From UBA10649 sp963749905 (GTDB lineage: Bacteria; Actinomycetota; Actinomycetes; S36-B12): DNA of 64,000 nucleotides. Under the pieces are notes generated by a model. That model worked only from the letters and a program-made list of their open reading frames with translations, had not been told where the DNA came from and made no database searches. A program made the position numbers and the translations under genes. The stretch is taken from NCBI GenBank assembly GCA_963749905.1, contig CAVVOF010000006.1, positions 1-64,000 on the forward strand, written 5' to 3'. Each line of letters starts with the position of its first letter. The first letter of the stretch is position 1. Shown piece after piece: positions 51,591 to 59,644 of this stretch.

Positions 51591-53216
51591 GTGACCGGTT
51601 CTGGACCAGTGCAGATTGCCGATGGGGTCTGGTGGGTCGGCGTTCGTCTGCCCAACGACCAGTTCCAGTGCCATGCGTACCTCATCGAGAACGGCGACGA
51701 GTCCGTGCTCCTCGATCCCGGTTCGCCGCTGACGATCGAACCCACGCTCGACTCCATCCAGCAGGTTCTGCCGCTCGACTCGATCAAGTACCTGGTCTGC
51801 CACCATCCCGACCCGGATATCGCCGCCGCGCTGCCCTATCTCTCCGACCGGCTCACTCGCCCCGACGTCGAGGTGGTCACGGAGTGGCGGGCGCAAGCCC
51901 TGCTCAAGCACTACGGCCACCGCTTCGACTACTACCTGGTCGAAGAGCACGATTGGGCGATCCGCCTCGACGCGAGCCGGCAGCTGCAGTTCCAGCTGAC
52001 TCCCTACCTGCACTTCCCGGGCGCCATGGTTTCGTACGACACGACCACCGGCACGCTCTTCTCGTCCGACCTGTTCGGTGGCTTCGTCCCTGACAGCGCC
52101 ATCCTCATCTCGGACGACGTGGACTACATCGTCGAGAACGCGCGGCCCTTCCATCAGCACTACATGCCCAGCAGTGAGCTCCTGACCGCGGCACTCACGC
52201 GGATCCAGCACCGCTGGCCCGGCATCGAGCGGATCGCCCCTCAGCACGGCCACATCATTCCCGCCGGGGCAGTCGCCGCTGTCTTTGAAGGACTCAAGTC
52301 CCTCGACTGCGGCGTGTTCACGCTGGCGGATGCCGACATCGACCTCCAGCACCTGCTGCGGATCTCCCAGGCGCGCACGCAGATCAACGACGCCCTCCTG
52401 ACTACGGCCGAGCCGGGTGCCCTCCTCGGGGCGATCAACAGCAGCCTCGCCTCGACTCAGGACGGCCTGGAGTGCGCTCTCTTCATCGACGTGCCCGGCC
52501 GCGGCTGGACCATGTGGGACCTCGGCAACCCGCGGGCGGTGCACCGGGAGCCCCCGTCTGACTGGCCCCGGGTCGACGTGCCCGGGGCTCCCAATGCCGC
52601 CCTGTGCGTGCGGGGCCGCTACGGCCACGAGCCCGACGAGGCCCTGATCGACATGCTGCGCGGTCTGGCGCCTGCGGTCCGGCCGGCCATCAACGAGTAC
52701 GTGGAGGACTTGGAGCAGCGGCGTCGCGAGTCCGACCTGCGTCGGGCTGCCATGACCGACCCGCTCACCGGCTTGGGCAATCGGCGCGCGCTCGAGATGA
52801 CCCTGCCAATGGGCGACTACGCGCTTCTCTCGCTTGACCTCGACCGGTTCAAGTTGGTGAACGACACGTTCGGGCACCAGGCCGGCGACAGCGTGCTGTC
52901 CCAGATGGCCGCGGCACTGGAGGTTTCCATCCGGGACGACGATCGTGCCTATCGCCTCGGCGGCGAGGAGTTCCTCGCCGTCCTGCCCGAGACCACCGAG
53001 GAAAGCGCGAAGGTGGTCGCCGAGCGGATCCGAGAACGGGTGGGCGCCCTCGACCTCGCCGGCCTGGCTCCCGGCGGTCGGATAACCGTCAGCGTGGGTA
53101 TCGCCGTCGCGAGCGACATGGGAGCCGAGGGCTTCGCCTCGGTGCTCTCGCGAGCGGACTCTGCGCTGTATGCGTCGAAGGAGGGCGGACGCGATCGGGT
53201 GACCGTGGCCGTGTAG
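51591..53216 (+). CDS. Diiron ODP-type sensor fused to diguanylate cyclase (GGDEF)
   Basis: 541 residues from GTG 51591 (GGGGAGG just upstream; a GTG at 51570 is possible). Residues 1-230 form a metallo-beta-lactamase fold of the flavodiiron ODP type: H72-x-D74-x-D76 in CHHPDPD, H141 in YLHFPG, D160 in FSSDLFG and H219 in PQHGH, with spacing like the diiron ligands of flavodiiron proteins (Glu replaced by Asp). Residues about 245-370 could be a GAF-like linker. C-terminal GGDEF domain (about 385-541) has an active GGEEF (457-461) and an RxxD inhibitory site (448-451) five residues ahead. Predicted cytoplasmic O2/NO- or redox-responsive c-di-GMP synthase. Confidence 0.86.
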   Translation: MTGSGPVQIADGVWWVGVRLPNDQFQCHAYLIENGDESVLLDPGSPLTIEPTLDSIQQVLPLDSIKYLVCHHPDPDIAAALPYLSDRLTRPDVEVVTEWRAQALLKHYGHRFDYYLVEEHDWAIRLDASRQLQFQLTPYLHFPGAMVSYDTTTGTLFSSDLFGGFVPDSAILISDDVDYIVENARPFHQHYMPSSELLTAALTRIQHRWPGIERIAPQHGHIIPAGAVAAVFEGLKSLDCGVFTLADADIDLQHLLRISQARTQINDALLTTAEPGALLGAINSSLASTQDGLECALFIDVPGRGWTMWDLGNPRAVHREPPSDWPRVDVPGAPNAALCVRGRYGHEPDEALIDMLRGLAPAVRPAINEYVEDLEQRRRESDLRRAAMTDPLTGLGNRRALEMTLPMGDYALLSLDLDRFKLVNDTFGHQAGDSVLSQMAAALEVSIRDDDRAYRLGGEEFLAVLPETTEESAKVVAERIRERVGALDLAGLAPGGRITVSVGIAVASDMGAEGFASVLSRADSALYASKEGGRDRVTVAV

Positions 53217-53245
53217 TCTGTCGCAGTCCCGCGAGGGACCCCCAC

Positions 53246-53318
53246 GGGCGATTGGCGCAGGGGCTAGCGCGCTTCCTTGACACGGAAGAGGTCACAGGTT
53301 CGATTCCTGTATCGCCCA
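53246..53318 (+). tRNA. tRNA-Val(GAC)
   Basis: 73-nt cloverleaf. Acceptor GGGCGAT with ATCGCCC, anticodon stem CTTCC/GGAAG with loop TTGACAC giving GAC, T arm CAGGTTCGATTCCTG, discriminator A. CCA not encoded. Starts 29 nt after the diguanylate cyclase stop. Confidence 0.95.
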
Positions 53319-53321
53319 CTC

Positions 53322-53348
53322 AAGACCCGTTGCGACCCAACGGGTCTT
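53322..53348 (+). terminator. Intrinsic terminator after tRNA-Val
   Basis: 11-bp stem AAGACCCGTTG (53322-53332) with CAACGGGTCTT (53338-53348), loop CGACC, followed by CGTGTTT. It begins 3 nt after the tRNA end and also faces the stop of the convergent membrane-protein gene. Confidence 0.85.
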
Positions 53349-53378
53349 CGTGTTTCCAGCCTCTGGCGCGCTTGACGC

Positions 53379-54017
53379 CTAGAAGAGCTTCGGGAACGAG
53401 ATCAGGAATGCTCCTGCGGCCACGAACACCACGAGGCCGACGCCCAACAGCGCCCACTGCGAGCGGCGCGACCGCATGCGACCCGAGATGGCAGCGAAGA
53501 AGAGGACCGAGGCGAACGCGACGGTCAACAGCGTGTACCGGTCGCCCTGCGCGTTGGCCGCCAGCGCCTGGGCGAACTTCTCGTCCGCCCTGGCGTCCAG
53601 TTCCTCAGCTTCGAGTGCCTCTGGCAGCTGGTACTCGGGCAAGACGAACGGCGACGACGGCGCCTCCGGATTCGTCAGCGGGTTCGTCGCCAGCCAAAGC
53701 GGAAAGGTCGTCGCCAGCGGTTCGGGGAACCGAGGCACGAGGAAGTTCATGAGCTCGTCGTCCTGGGCGGCGGCCGCCTGCAGCCACTGCGTGAACAGCC
53801 CCACCTGGACCGTGATCCGGCGATTGGCGTCGCCGTCGGCCCGCGCTGCGGCGATCCGAGCGGACGATGCCTGCGAGAAGGAGATCGACATCTCCCCGCC
53901 CCACTTGCTGGACTGGAAGCCCGACCAGGCCGTGAGGATCGTGGTGATCGACAGCAGGACGACAGCCACGAGCTCGCGCCAGTCGGTCTCCTGAGATGGT
54001 GTTTCGGGCTCAGTCAC
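53379..54017 (-). CDS. Uncharacterised three-helix membrane protein
   Basis: 212 residues. One transmembrane helix near the N-terminus (about 14-33), a 125-residue polar middle with a conserved-looking WSGFQSSKWGGEMSISF (31-47) and an acidic stretch (EALEAEELDARADEKF), then two helices (161-178 and 187-207). No family could be named with confidence. It is convergent with the tRNA-Val gene and alone on its strand here. Could be a phage- or stress-related membrane protein, but nothing in the sequence proves that. Confidence 0.68.
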   Translation of the reverse strand: MTEPETPSQETDWRELVAVVLLSITTILTAWSGFQSSKWGGEMSISFSQASSARIAAARADGDANRRITVQVGLFTQWLQAAAAQDDELMNFLVPRFPEPLATTFPLWLATNPLTNPEAPSSPFVLPEYQLPEALEAEELDARADEKFAQALAANAQGDRYTLLTVAFASVLFFAAISGRMRSRRSQWALLGVGLVVFVAAGAFLISFPKLF

Positions 54018-54108
54018 AGGGGTGAGTATCCATGGGCCGTTTTGCGACGCGGCACCGGGTCGGCCATGGCCGATCGAACACGATGCGGCCCGGTCTTCGG
54101 CCGACGAC

Positions 54109-54495
54109 TCACCCCGTCAGTTCCGCCGGGTCCCACATGCAGAAAGGGTGTCCGGCGGGGTCGATGAGGACGCGCACGTCGTCCTGTGGCTGGTATGCGG
54201 CCAAGGCGGCCCCGAGCGAGATCGCGCGAGCCACCTCAGCGTCCAGCCCATGAACGCGCACGTCGAGGTGGGCCATCATTCGCTGGTCGCCGGCCGCCCC
54301 CGGCCATACCGGTCGCACGAAGTCGCGGTCGGTCTGGAAGGACAGCGCGGCCCCGCCATACGGCGGCCTCAGCTTCACCCAACCGGCGGAGGCATGCTCG
54401 ACATCCCAACCGAGGAGCTCCGCGTAGAAGGCAGCGAGTGCGGAGGCGTCAGGCGCGTCGAGCACGACACTGGACACGAAAAGCGGTTCACTCAT
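54109..54495 (-). CDS. VOC-family (glyoxalase/bleomycin-resistance-like) protein
   Basis: 128 residues from ATG 54495 (GGGGAG upstream; overlaps the GNAT stop by 8 nt). Two beta-alpha-beta-beta-beta modules of a VOC fold: VVLDAPDASALAAFYAELLGW at the start and MAHLDVRVHGLDAEVARAISLGA in the second half, ending DPAGHPFCMWDP. Possible metal ligands are His in AHLDV and Glu/Asp near the end. Substrate unknown. Coupled to the upstream GNAT gene. Confidence 0.82.
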   Translation of the reverse strand: MSEPLFVSSVVLDAPDASALAAFYAELLGWDVEHASAGWVKLRPPYGGAALSFQTDRDFVRPVWPGAAGDQRMMAHLDVRVHGLDAEVARAISLGAALAAYQPQDDVRVLIDPAGHPFCMWDPAELTG

Positions 54496-55099
54496 GACGC
54501 TCCCCAACGTCGTCGACGAGCCGCCCTTGCCGGGGCAGTTCGCGGGTCATCACCCAACGGTGCTTGCCGATCTGCCGGCTGCGGGCGAAGCCTGCAGCTT
54601 CGAACATGCTCGTGGTGCCCGAGAAGAGGAACGATCCGGACGTCACTCGATTCGACACGTCCTCCGGATACCCCTCGATGACTCCCCCACCAAGACCCGA
54701 GATCTGTTCCAAGGCCCCGGTCAATGCCGTCCGCGCGACCCCCTCGCCCCGTCGCCCGCGGTCCACGAAGAAGCAGGTCACCCGCCAGTCCGGGAGTGCG
54801 ACCAGCGAGGCCTCGTAGGCCCGACGGGCCTTGATGCGCGGCAGTTCGTCCACGGAGCCGAACTGGCACCAGCCCACGCAGTGGTCGCCGTCCAGTACCA
54901 GCGCCGAGTGCGTCCGCCCCGAGAGCACGCGCTGCTGCTTGACCTCGCGGTTTCCGGCAGGGGTGCGTCCCTTGCCCACGCCTTCCGAGTGGAAGGCCAT
55001 GCACCAGCAGCCACCCCACACGCCGTTCGATCGCTCGACGAGTTCCGCGAAAGCCGGCCATGTGCTCGCGTCGAGCGGAACGGTTCGCAGATCCGCCAC
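54488..55099 (-). CDS. GNAT-family N-acetyltransferase
   Basis: 203 residues. Contains NGVWGGCWCMAFH near 25-37 and FFVDRGRRGEGVARTAL at about 110-126, where RRGEGVA is the acetyl-CoA loop, followed by YPEDVSNR and FEAAGFARS. This Cys/Trp-rich variety is frequent among actinobacterial GNATs of unknown substrate. Upstream of and overlapping the VOC gene, so probably a two-gene operon. The roughly 230 bp between this gene and the aldolase gene hold no gene I can support. Confidence 0.8.
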   Translation of the reverse strand: MADLRTVPLDASTWPAFAELVERSNGVWGGCWCMAFHSEGVGKGRTPAGNREVKQQRVLSGRTHSALVLDGDHCVGWCQFGSVDELPRIKARRAYEASLVALPDWRVTCFFVDRGRRGEGVARTALTGALEQISGLGGGVIEGYPEDVSNRVTSGSFLFSGTTSMFEAAGFARSRQIGKHRWVMTRELPRQGRLVDDVGERHE

Positions 55100-55328
55100 C
55101 TGCCGAGGCTAATCCGCGGACGGCTCGTCGACCAGAGTCCAGTTCGGTGTTCGAAGGAGTTGTAGTGGCGGCGTCCGCTGGGCCTCTCCCCGTTGCTGCG
55201 TCAGTTGTGGTGCAGTGTCAGCGGTTGCATCCAGCCACGAGTGCCGCAGCATGCGGTAGCGGGCGACGCCTGTTCCACATGCCGGAAGCCCGGGCGACGC
55301 CCCATCTCGACTGCGACAGCATGGCCCC

Positions 55329-56117
55329 ATGACGATTCCCAGCCTGCGCGATCGTTGGAGCGGGGGCGCCGCGCTGGGCGCCTGGATGTTCCTGCGGGAG
55401 CCGATGACCGCCGAGGCCGCCGCCCGCATGGGCTACGACTACGTCGTGGTCGACCTCCAGCACGGCGTCGCATCGGAACCCGAGGCGCTCGCGATGATGC
55501 AGGCGGCCGAGGCCGCGGGCGCCATCCCCGTGGCACGCGTGTCCACCAACCACCCCATGACCATCGGACGGGCGCTCGACGCCGGGGCGCTCGCGGTCAT
55601 CGTGCCCATGGTCAACTCGGCCGACGACGCGCGGGCGGCGGTCGCCGCGTGCCGCTACCCGCCCGTCGGCACCCGCAGCTACGGGCCGGTGGCGGCCATC
55701 AGCCGCTACAGCGACGACTACGCCCGGGTGGCCAACGAGACGGTCTGCTGCCTGGTGATGATCGAGACGGTCCAGGCCCTGGAGAATCTCGACGCCATCC
55801 TCTCCGTCCCCGGCATCGACGGCGTCTACGTCGGTCCCGTCGACCTGTCGCTCACCCTCGGCCTGCCGCCCCGCCCGGACAATGACGCGCCCGAGTTCCT
55901 GGACGCCATCGACCTGATCCTGGCCGGCTGTGCCCGGCACGGCATCGTGCCGGCCATCCACGCAGACGAGCGGCTCGCGGCCGGCTGGATCGCCCGCGGC
56001 TTCCGGATGGTCACTGTCGGCTACGACCAGTACTCCGTCATCGACGGCCTCAACCGCGCGTTGGCGGTGAGCCAGGGCACGCCCGTCGACGGTCCCGGCA
56101 AGCCCTTCGGCTACTGA
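55329..56117 (+). CDS. HpcH/HpaI-family class II aldolase
   Basis: 262 residues, TIM barrel. Catalytic base His45 in VVDLQHG, Arg70 in PVARV, metal ligands Glu146 (MIETVQALEN) and Asp172 (VGPVDLS). The family cleaves 2-keto-3-deoxy acids such as 4-hydroxy-2-oxo-heptanedioate to pyruvate plus an aldehyde. No aromatic-degradation genes surround it, so the substrate is unknown. Stand-alone gene. Confidence 0.88.
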   Translation: MTIPSLRDRWSGGAALGAWMFLREPMTAEAAARMGYDYVVVDLQHGVASEPEALAMMQAAEAAGAIPVARVSTNHPMTIGRALDAGALAVIVPMVNSADDARAAVAACRYPPVGTRSYGPVAAISRYSDDYARVANETVCCLVMIETVQALENLDAILSVPGIDGVYVGPVDLSLTLGLPPRPDNDAPEFLDAIDLILAGCARHGIVPAIHADERLAAGWIARGFRMVTVGYDQYSVIDGLNRALAVSQGTPVDGPGKPFGY

Positions 56118-56181
56118 CGCACGCCGGACGGAGCGTTCACAACTTTTCCGGCAATACCAACGCATTTTCCGTCGCTGGGGG

Positions 56182-56210
56182 TTGCGTTGCGGTGATGTCC
56201 CGACTACAAT
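56182..56210 (+). promoter_or_regulatory. Predicted sigma70-type promoter for the DUF222/HNH gene
   Basis: TTGCGT (56182-56187), 17-nt spacer, TACAAT (56205-56210), a near-consensus housekeeping promoter. The LexA box begins at its last base. Transcription would start near 56217, almost on the ATG at 56218, implying a leaderless message. Confidence 0.55.
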
Positions 56211-57760
56211 CGAACACATGTTCGAATCCATCGCAATGCGGCCCAGCCGAGGCCCCGATCGTTGGATTCGATCGCCTCACCAGCGACCACTGCCTCCCTC
56301 CGGTGGACGAGGCACCGTGGTGGGTGGCGACATGGGCCGACGTCGAACCATGGACAGACGCCGACCTCCTGACTCACGCCGCTACCCGTCCAGCGGGGGT
56401 GGCCCTCCTGGCCGATCTCCTGCAGGTGAATCCCCGGGCGCTGTCGGCGGATGATGCGGTGACGTACGCGCAGCAGGCTGACCGGTTCGTGGCATTCGCC
56501 GCCGGATTCCAGGCGGTCGCCCGCGCTGAGGCGCAGGCCCGTCTGGTCGCCCACAGCGACGGAGCACCCGCGGAGCGGTCGCGCGGCTTCGTGACGGCCG
56601 AGCAGCTCGCGTCAGCGGAGCTGGCGGCGGCGCTGCGGGTGACACCGCGCAGCATGGATCGCGAGCTGGAGCTGGCGACCGACCTGGCCGGCCCGATGGC
56701 GCCACTGCGGACGGCGATGCTGGCTGGGCTGCTGTCCGCACGGCATGCGGCCGCGACCGCCCGTGAGCTCACCCGTCTGCCACTGGCCGCTGACAGCGAA
56801 CGCGCGGAGGAGTACGCGGCGCAGTGCGCGCAGATCCTGGCGATCGTGGTGCCGTACGCGGCCACGCACACGCCGGGCGAGACCGCCCGACGCACCCGCG
56901 CCTTGGTGCTGGCCATGGATCGCGTCGGGGCCGCCGAACGCCGGCGCGACGCGGCCGAGCGCGAGCACGGAGTCTGGCTCACCCCACGGGAGGCGGGCTC
57001 GTGCGAGATCACGGCCGTCCTGCCGATCGGGCACGGTGCCGCGGTGATGAACGCGATCACCACGCTGGCGCGAGACCCGCGGTTCGAGACGGCCGACGCC
57101 TGCATCACCGCCGGGCAGCGCCGCGTCGCCGCGCTGATCGCCCTCACCCTGGGTGATCCCGGCACCATCACCACCATCGACGGCCCGGTCGCCGAGGCGA
57201 AGACCACCGTCACCGTCGACGTGGTCATCCCACTCGCGACCCTGGCCCGCGCCGGCCATCAGGGCGGGACCATCGCCGGCGAACCCGTCACCGACGACGT
57301 CATCACGGACCTGATCGCCGAGGCCGACCCTGCCTCCACGCTGCGTCGCCTGGTGGTCGACACGGCTGGCTGCATCGTGGACGCAGGACGGACCCGCTAC
57401 GCGATCTCCGACGTCCAGCGTCGTCTCGTGGCGCTGCGCGATGGCACCTGTCGGTTCCCGGGCTGCAGCCGCCCCGCCGAGCGGTGCGAGATCGATCACG
57501 CCACCCCATGGGACAGCGGCGGACCCACCGACCTTGCCAACCTTGGCGCTCTCTGCAAGCACCACCACCAGCTCAAGACCTTCGGGCGCTGGCGCATCAC
57601 GGGCAGCCAACAGTCCGGCGCCTGCACCTGGCGCTCACCGCTCGGTCGCGTCTACAGTCACGATCCGCCCGGCCTCGTTCCTCCCGATGCAGAGCCACCG
57701 GATCCGGTCGTGCCGACGTCGCAGGCATCAGCACACGTGGACGCGCTGCCACCGTTCTGA
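56195..57760 (+). CDS. DUF222/HNH endonuclease-like protein (13E12 family), N-terminus uncertain
   Basis: Up to 521 residues from ATG 56195. Central DUF222 region and a C-terminal HNH module: CRFPGCSRPAERCEIDHATPW with two Cys pairs and D-H, then NLGALCKHHHQLKT. Such 13E12 proteins are repeated in actinobacterial genomes; nuclease role is assumed. The N-terminus is odd. The ORF start lies upstream of a predicted promoter -10 and the LexA box. ATG 56218, exactly at the expected transcript start, opens a different frame reading MFESIAM, and high-G/C third positions of the main frame begin only near 56250. A frameshift or a later start (GTG 56303) is possible. Confidence 0.8.
   Translation: MSRLQSNTCSNPSQCGPAEAPIVGFDRLTSDHCLPPVDEAPWWVATWADVEPWTDADLLTHAATRPAGVALLADLLQVNPRALSADDAVTYAQQADRFVAFAAGFQAVARAEAQARLVAHSDGAPAERSRGFVTAEQLASAELAAALRVTPRSMDRELELATDLAGPMAPLRTAMLAGLLSARHAAATARELTRLPLAADSERAEEYAAQCAQILAIVVPYAATHTPGETARRTRALVLAMDRVGAAERRRDAAEREHGVWLTPREAGSCEITAVLPIGHGAAVMNAITTLARDPRFETADACITAGQRRVAALIALTLGDPGTITTIDGPVAEAKTTVTVDVVIPLATLARAGHQGGTIAGEPVTDDVITDLIAEADPASTLRRLVVDTAGCIVDAGRTRYAISDVQRRLVALRDGTCRFPGCSRPAERCEIDHATPWDSGGPTDLANLGALCKHHHQLKTFGRWRITGSQQSGACTWRSPLGRVYSHDPPGLVPPDAEPPDPVVPTSQASAHVDALPPF
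56210..56225. promoter_or_regulatory. LexA/SOS box at the DUF222/HNH gene
   Basis: TCGAACACATGTTCGA matches the mycobacterial SOS box TCGAAC-N4-GTTCGA perfectly. It covers the end of the -10 element and the likely transcript start. In mycobacteria several 13E12/DUF222 genes are LexA-controlled, so SOS induction is expected. Confidence 0.88.
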
Positions 57761-57779
57761 GCGGCTCAGCGCGGGCCGA

Positions 57780-58673
57780 TCAGCGAAGCGAGGACGCGAG
57801 GTAGGCGAACAGCAGATCGCCCTCGTGCTCGGTCAAGGTGGCCAGCTGGTCCGCCGAGAAGGTCACCTGGTCACCTTGCAGGCGATTGATGATGGTCACG
57901 CAGATCATGGCGAACCTCGGGAAGCCCCAATGGTTGAGAAATCCCGCCAGCATCGCGCCTTCCATCTCGATGTTGCGCACGCCGTTGTCGTCCAACCAGC
58001 GCAGCCAGGCCATCTTGGACTCCTCGGTCTCCATGCGGATGGCGCCGTCGAGTCGGTACTGCTCGAGGAAGAAGTCGTTGCCCGCGACCGTCTTGCCGGG
58101 CATGGCCGCCACGCCCGCCTCCGCAGCGACCGCGAGGATCTCCTCGACGACGTTCGCCGGAAAGGTGCCGTCGAACCAGTACTCGCCGTCGCCACCCTTG
58201 AGCAGTCGGAAGGGCTTCAAGTCCGCCATCAGCCCCTCGGTGGTGACCACCACCGTGCCGGCGGGCAGGCCCACCCCGCCGCTCGTCCCGACGCGCATCC
58301 ACAGGACCTCGTCCAGCGCCTCGAGATCCCCGCCCTTGAGGAAGTAGAGCATTCGCATCAGTTCCTGGACGGCGATCGACGCACTGGGCATCCCCATGCC
58401 GTGCGAGGCGAAGAGGACGCCCGCGGTGTAGCGGGTGACGAACCGGTCCTCCTTGGGGAAGTCGATGATCTCGGCATCCCCGTTCAGCTGGCTCCACCGC
58501 TCGGCGAAAGCGCGCGTGCGCTCGCCCGAGCCGCCGAGGATCACCGCCTTCACGTCGCGCAGGTGCCCCATCAGCGGCTCGTAGGTGGCGACGCCGAAGT
58601 GGTAGTAGATGTCTACGGCCACGCCGTCGACGACCGGATCGAGGAAGGCACGGTTGATGTTCTCGGGACGCAC
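57780..58673 (-). CDS. Uridine phosphorylase-like nucleoside phosphorylase, eukaryotic UPP type
   Basis: 297 residues from GTG 58673. NP-I phosphorylase fold. Segments follow human UPP1 closely: VKAVILGGSGERTRAF (41-56), ASHGMGMPSASI (89-100), the phosphate Arg127 in RVGTSGGVGLPAGTVVVT (127-144), RLDGAI (207-212), GVRNIEME (231-238) and CVTIINRLQGDQV (258-270). NIEME provides the ribose-binding Glu. The usual bacterial Udp is shorter (about 253 residues) and different in sequence. Predicted reaction: uridine + phosphate to uracil + ribose 1-phosphate. Stand-alone gene, divergent from the ABC transporter. Confidence 0.82.
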   Translation of the reverse strand: MRPENINRAFLDPVVDGVAVDIYYHFGVATYEPLMGHLRDVKAVILGGSGERTRAFAERWSQLNGDAEIIDFPKEDRFVTRYTAGVLFASHGMGMPSASIAVQELMRMLYFLKGGDLEALDEVLWMRVGTSGGVGLPAGTVVVTTEGLMADLKPFRLLKGGDGEYWFDGTFPANVVEEILAVAAEAGVAAMPGKTVAGNDFFLEQYRLDGAIRMETEESKMAWLRWLDDNGVRNIEMEGAMLAGFLNHWGFPRFAMICVTIINRLQGDQVTFSADQLATLTEHEGDLLFAYLASSLR

Positions 58674-58758
58674 CGGACCACCCTATTGCCCTCGGACGCG
58701 GCACGTCGGCCCGCGCACCTGGCGTGACTCCCCGAGCCGCGAGGACTACCGTCGAAGC

Positions 58759-59643
58759 GTGGCTGACGTGATCACAATGACCGGAGTCGTGAAGAGATTC
58801 GGACCGGTGGCCGCCCTGGACGGCCTCGACATGACGGTGCGGTCCGGTGAGGTTCATGCCTTCCTCGGGCCGAACGGAGCGGGCAAGACCACCACCCTCC
58901 GCGTGCTCCTCGGCCTGCTGCGGGCCCAGGCCGGCAGCATCGACGTACTCGGCATGAACCCATGGCGGCAGACCGCTGGCCTGCACCGCCGCCTCGCCTA
59001 CGTCCCGGGCGACGTCTCGCTCTGGCCGAACCTCAGCGGCGGCGAGGTCATCGACCTGCTCGGTCGGCTGCGCGGCGGCATCGACCCGCAGCGCCGCACC
59101 GACCTGATCGACCTCTTCGACCTCGACCCGCGCAAGAAGGGCCGCTCGTACTCGAAGGGGAACCGGCAGAAGGTCGCCCTGATCGCCGCTCTCGCCAGCG
59201 ACGTCGAGCTCTACCTGCTCGACGAGCCGACATCCGGCCTGGATCCGATCATGGAGTCTGCGTTCCGCGATTGCGTCAACGGCCTGCGGCGCGACGGCCG
59301 GACCGTGCTGCTCTCCTCGCACATCCTCAGCGAGGCCGAGGCCCTGTGCGACCGCGTGAGCATCATCCGCGACGGACGCATCGTCGAGTCCGGCACCCTC
59401 GATGACCTTCGTCACCTGACCCGCACCTCCGTCACCGCGACGCTGGAGCGCACCCCGGAAGGCCTGGACGGACTGCCCGGCGTGCACGACCTGGTGATGT
59501 CCGACGGGGAACTCGCGGCTCAGGTCGAGTCGCACGCGATGCCTGCCTTCATCGAAGCGCTGGCCCGGTCCGGTGTGGTCAGCCTCGAGAGCCACCCGCC
59601 CACCCTCGAGGACCTCTTCCTCCAGCACTACGCCCGGACCTGA
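58759..59643 (+). CDS. ABC-2 type exporter ATPase
   Basis: 294 residues from GTG 58759. Walker A GPNGAGKTT (37-45), signature variant YSKGNRQK (131-138), Walker B LYLLDEP (151-157) and switch His in LSSHILSEAEAL. The YSKGNRQK signature and a regulatory C-terminal segment are seen in the drug/polyketide-antibiotic exporter group of actinobacteria. Pairs with the permease 1 nt downstream. The upstream open frame is not coding. Substrate unknown. Confidence 0.88.
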   Translation: MADVITMTGVVKRFGPVAALDGLDMTVRSGEVHAFLGPNGAGKTTTLRVLLGLLRAQAGSIDVLGMNPWRQTAGLHRRLAYVPGDVSLWPNLSGGEVIDLLGRLRGGIDPQRRTDLIDLFDLDPRKKGRSYSKGNRQKVALIAALASDVELYLLDEPTSGLDPIMESAFRDCVNGLRRDGRTVLLSSHILSEAEALCDRVSIIRDGRIVESGTLDDLRHLTRTSVTATLERTPEGLDGLPGVHDLVMSDGELAAQVESHAMPAFIEALARSGVVSLESHPPTLEDLFLQHYART

Positions 59644-59644
59644 C

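Noticed and set aside
55100..55328. Possible small genes between the GNAT and aldolase genes
   Set aside because: Short open frames there lack ribosome sites and continue neighbouring shadow frames. Nothing can be supported.
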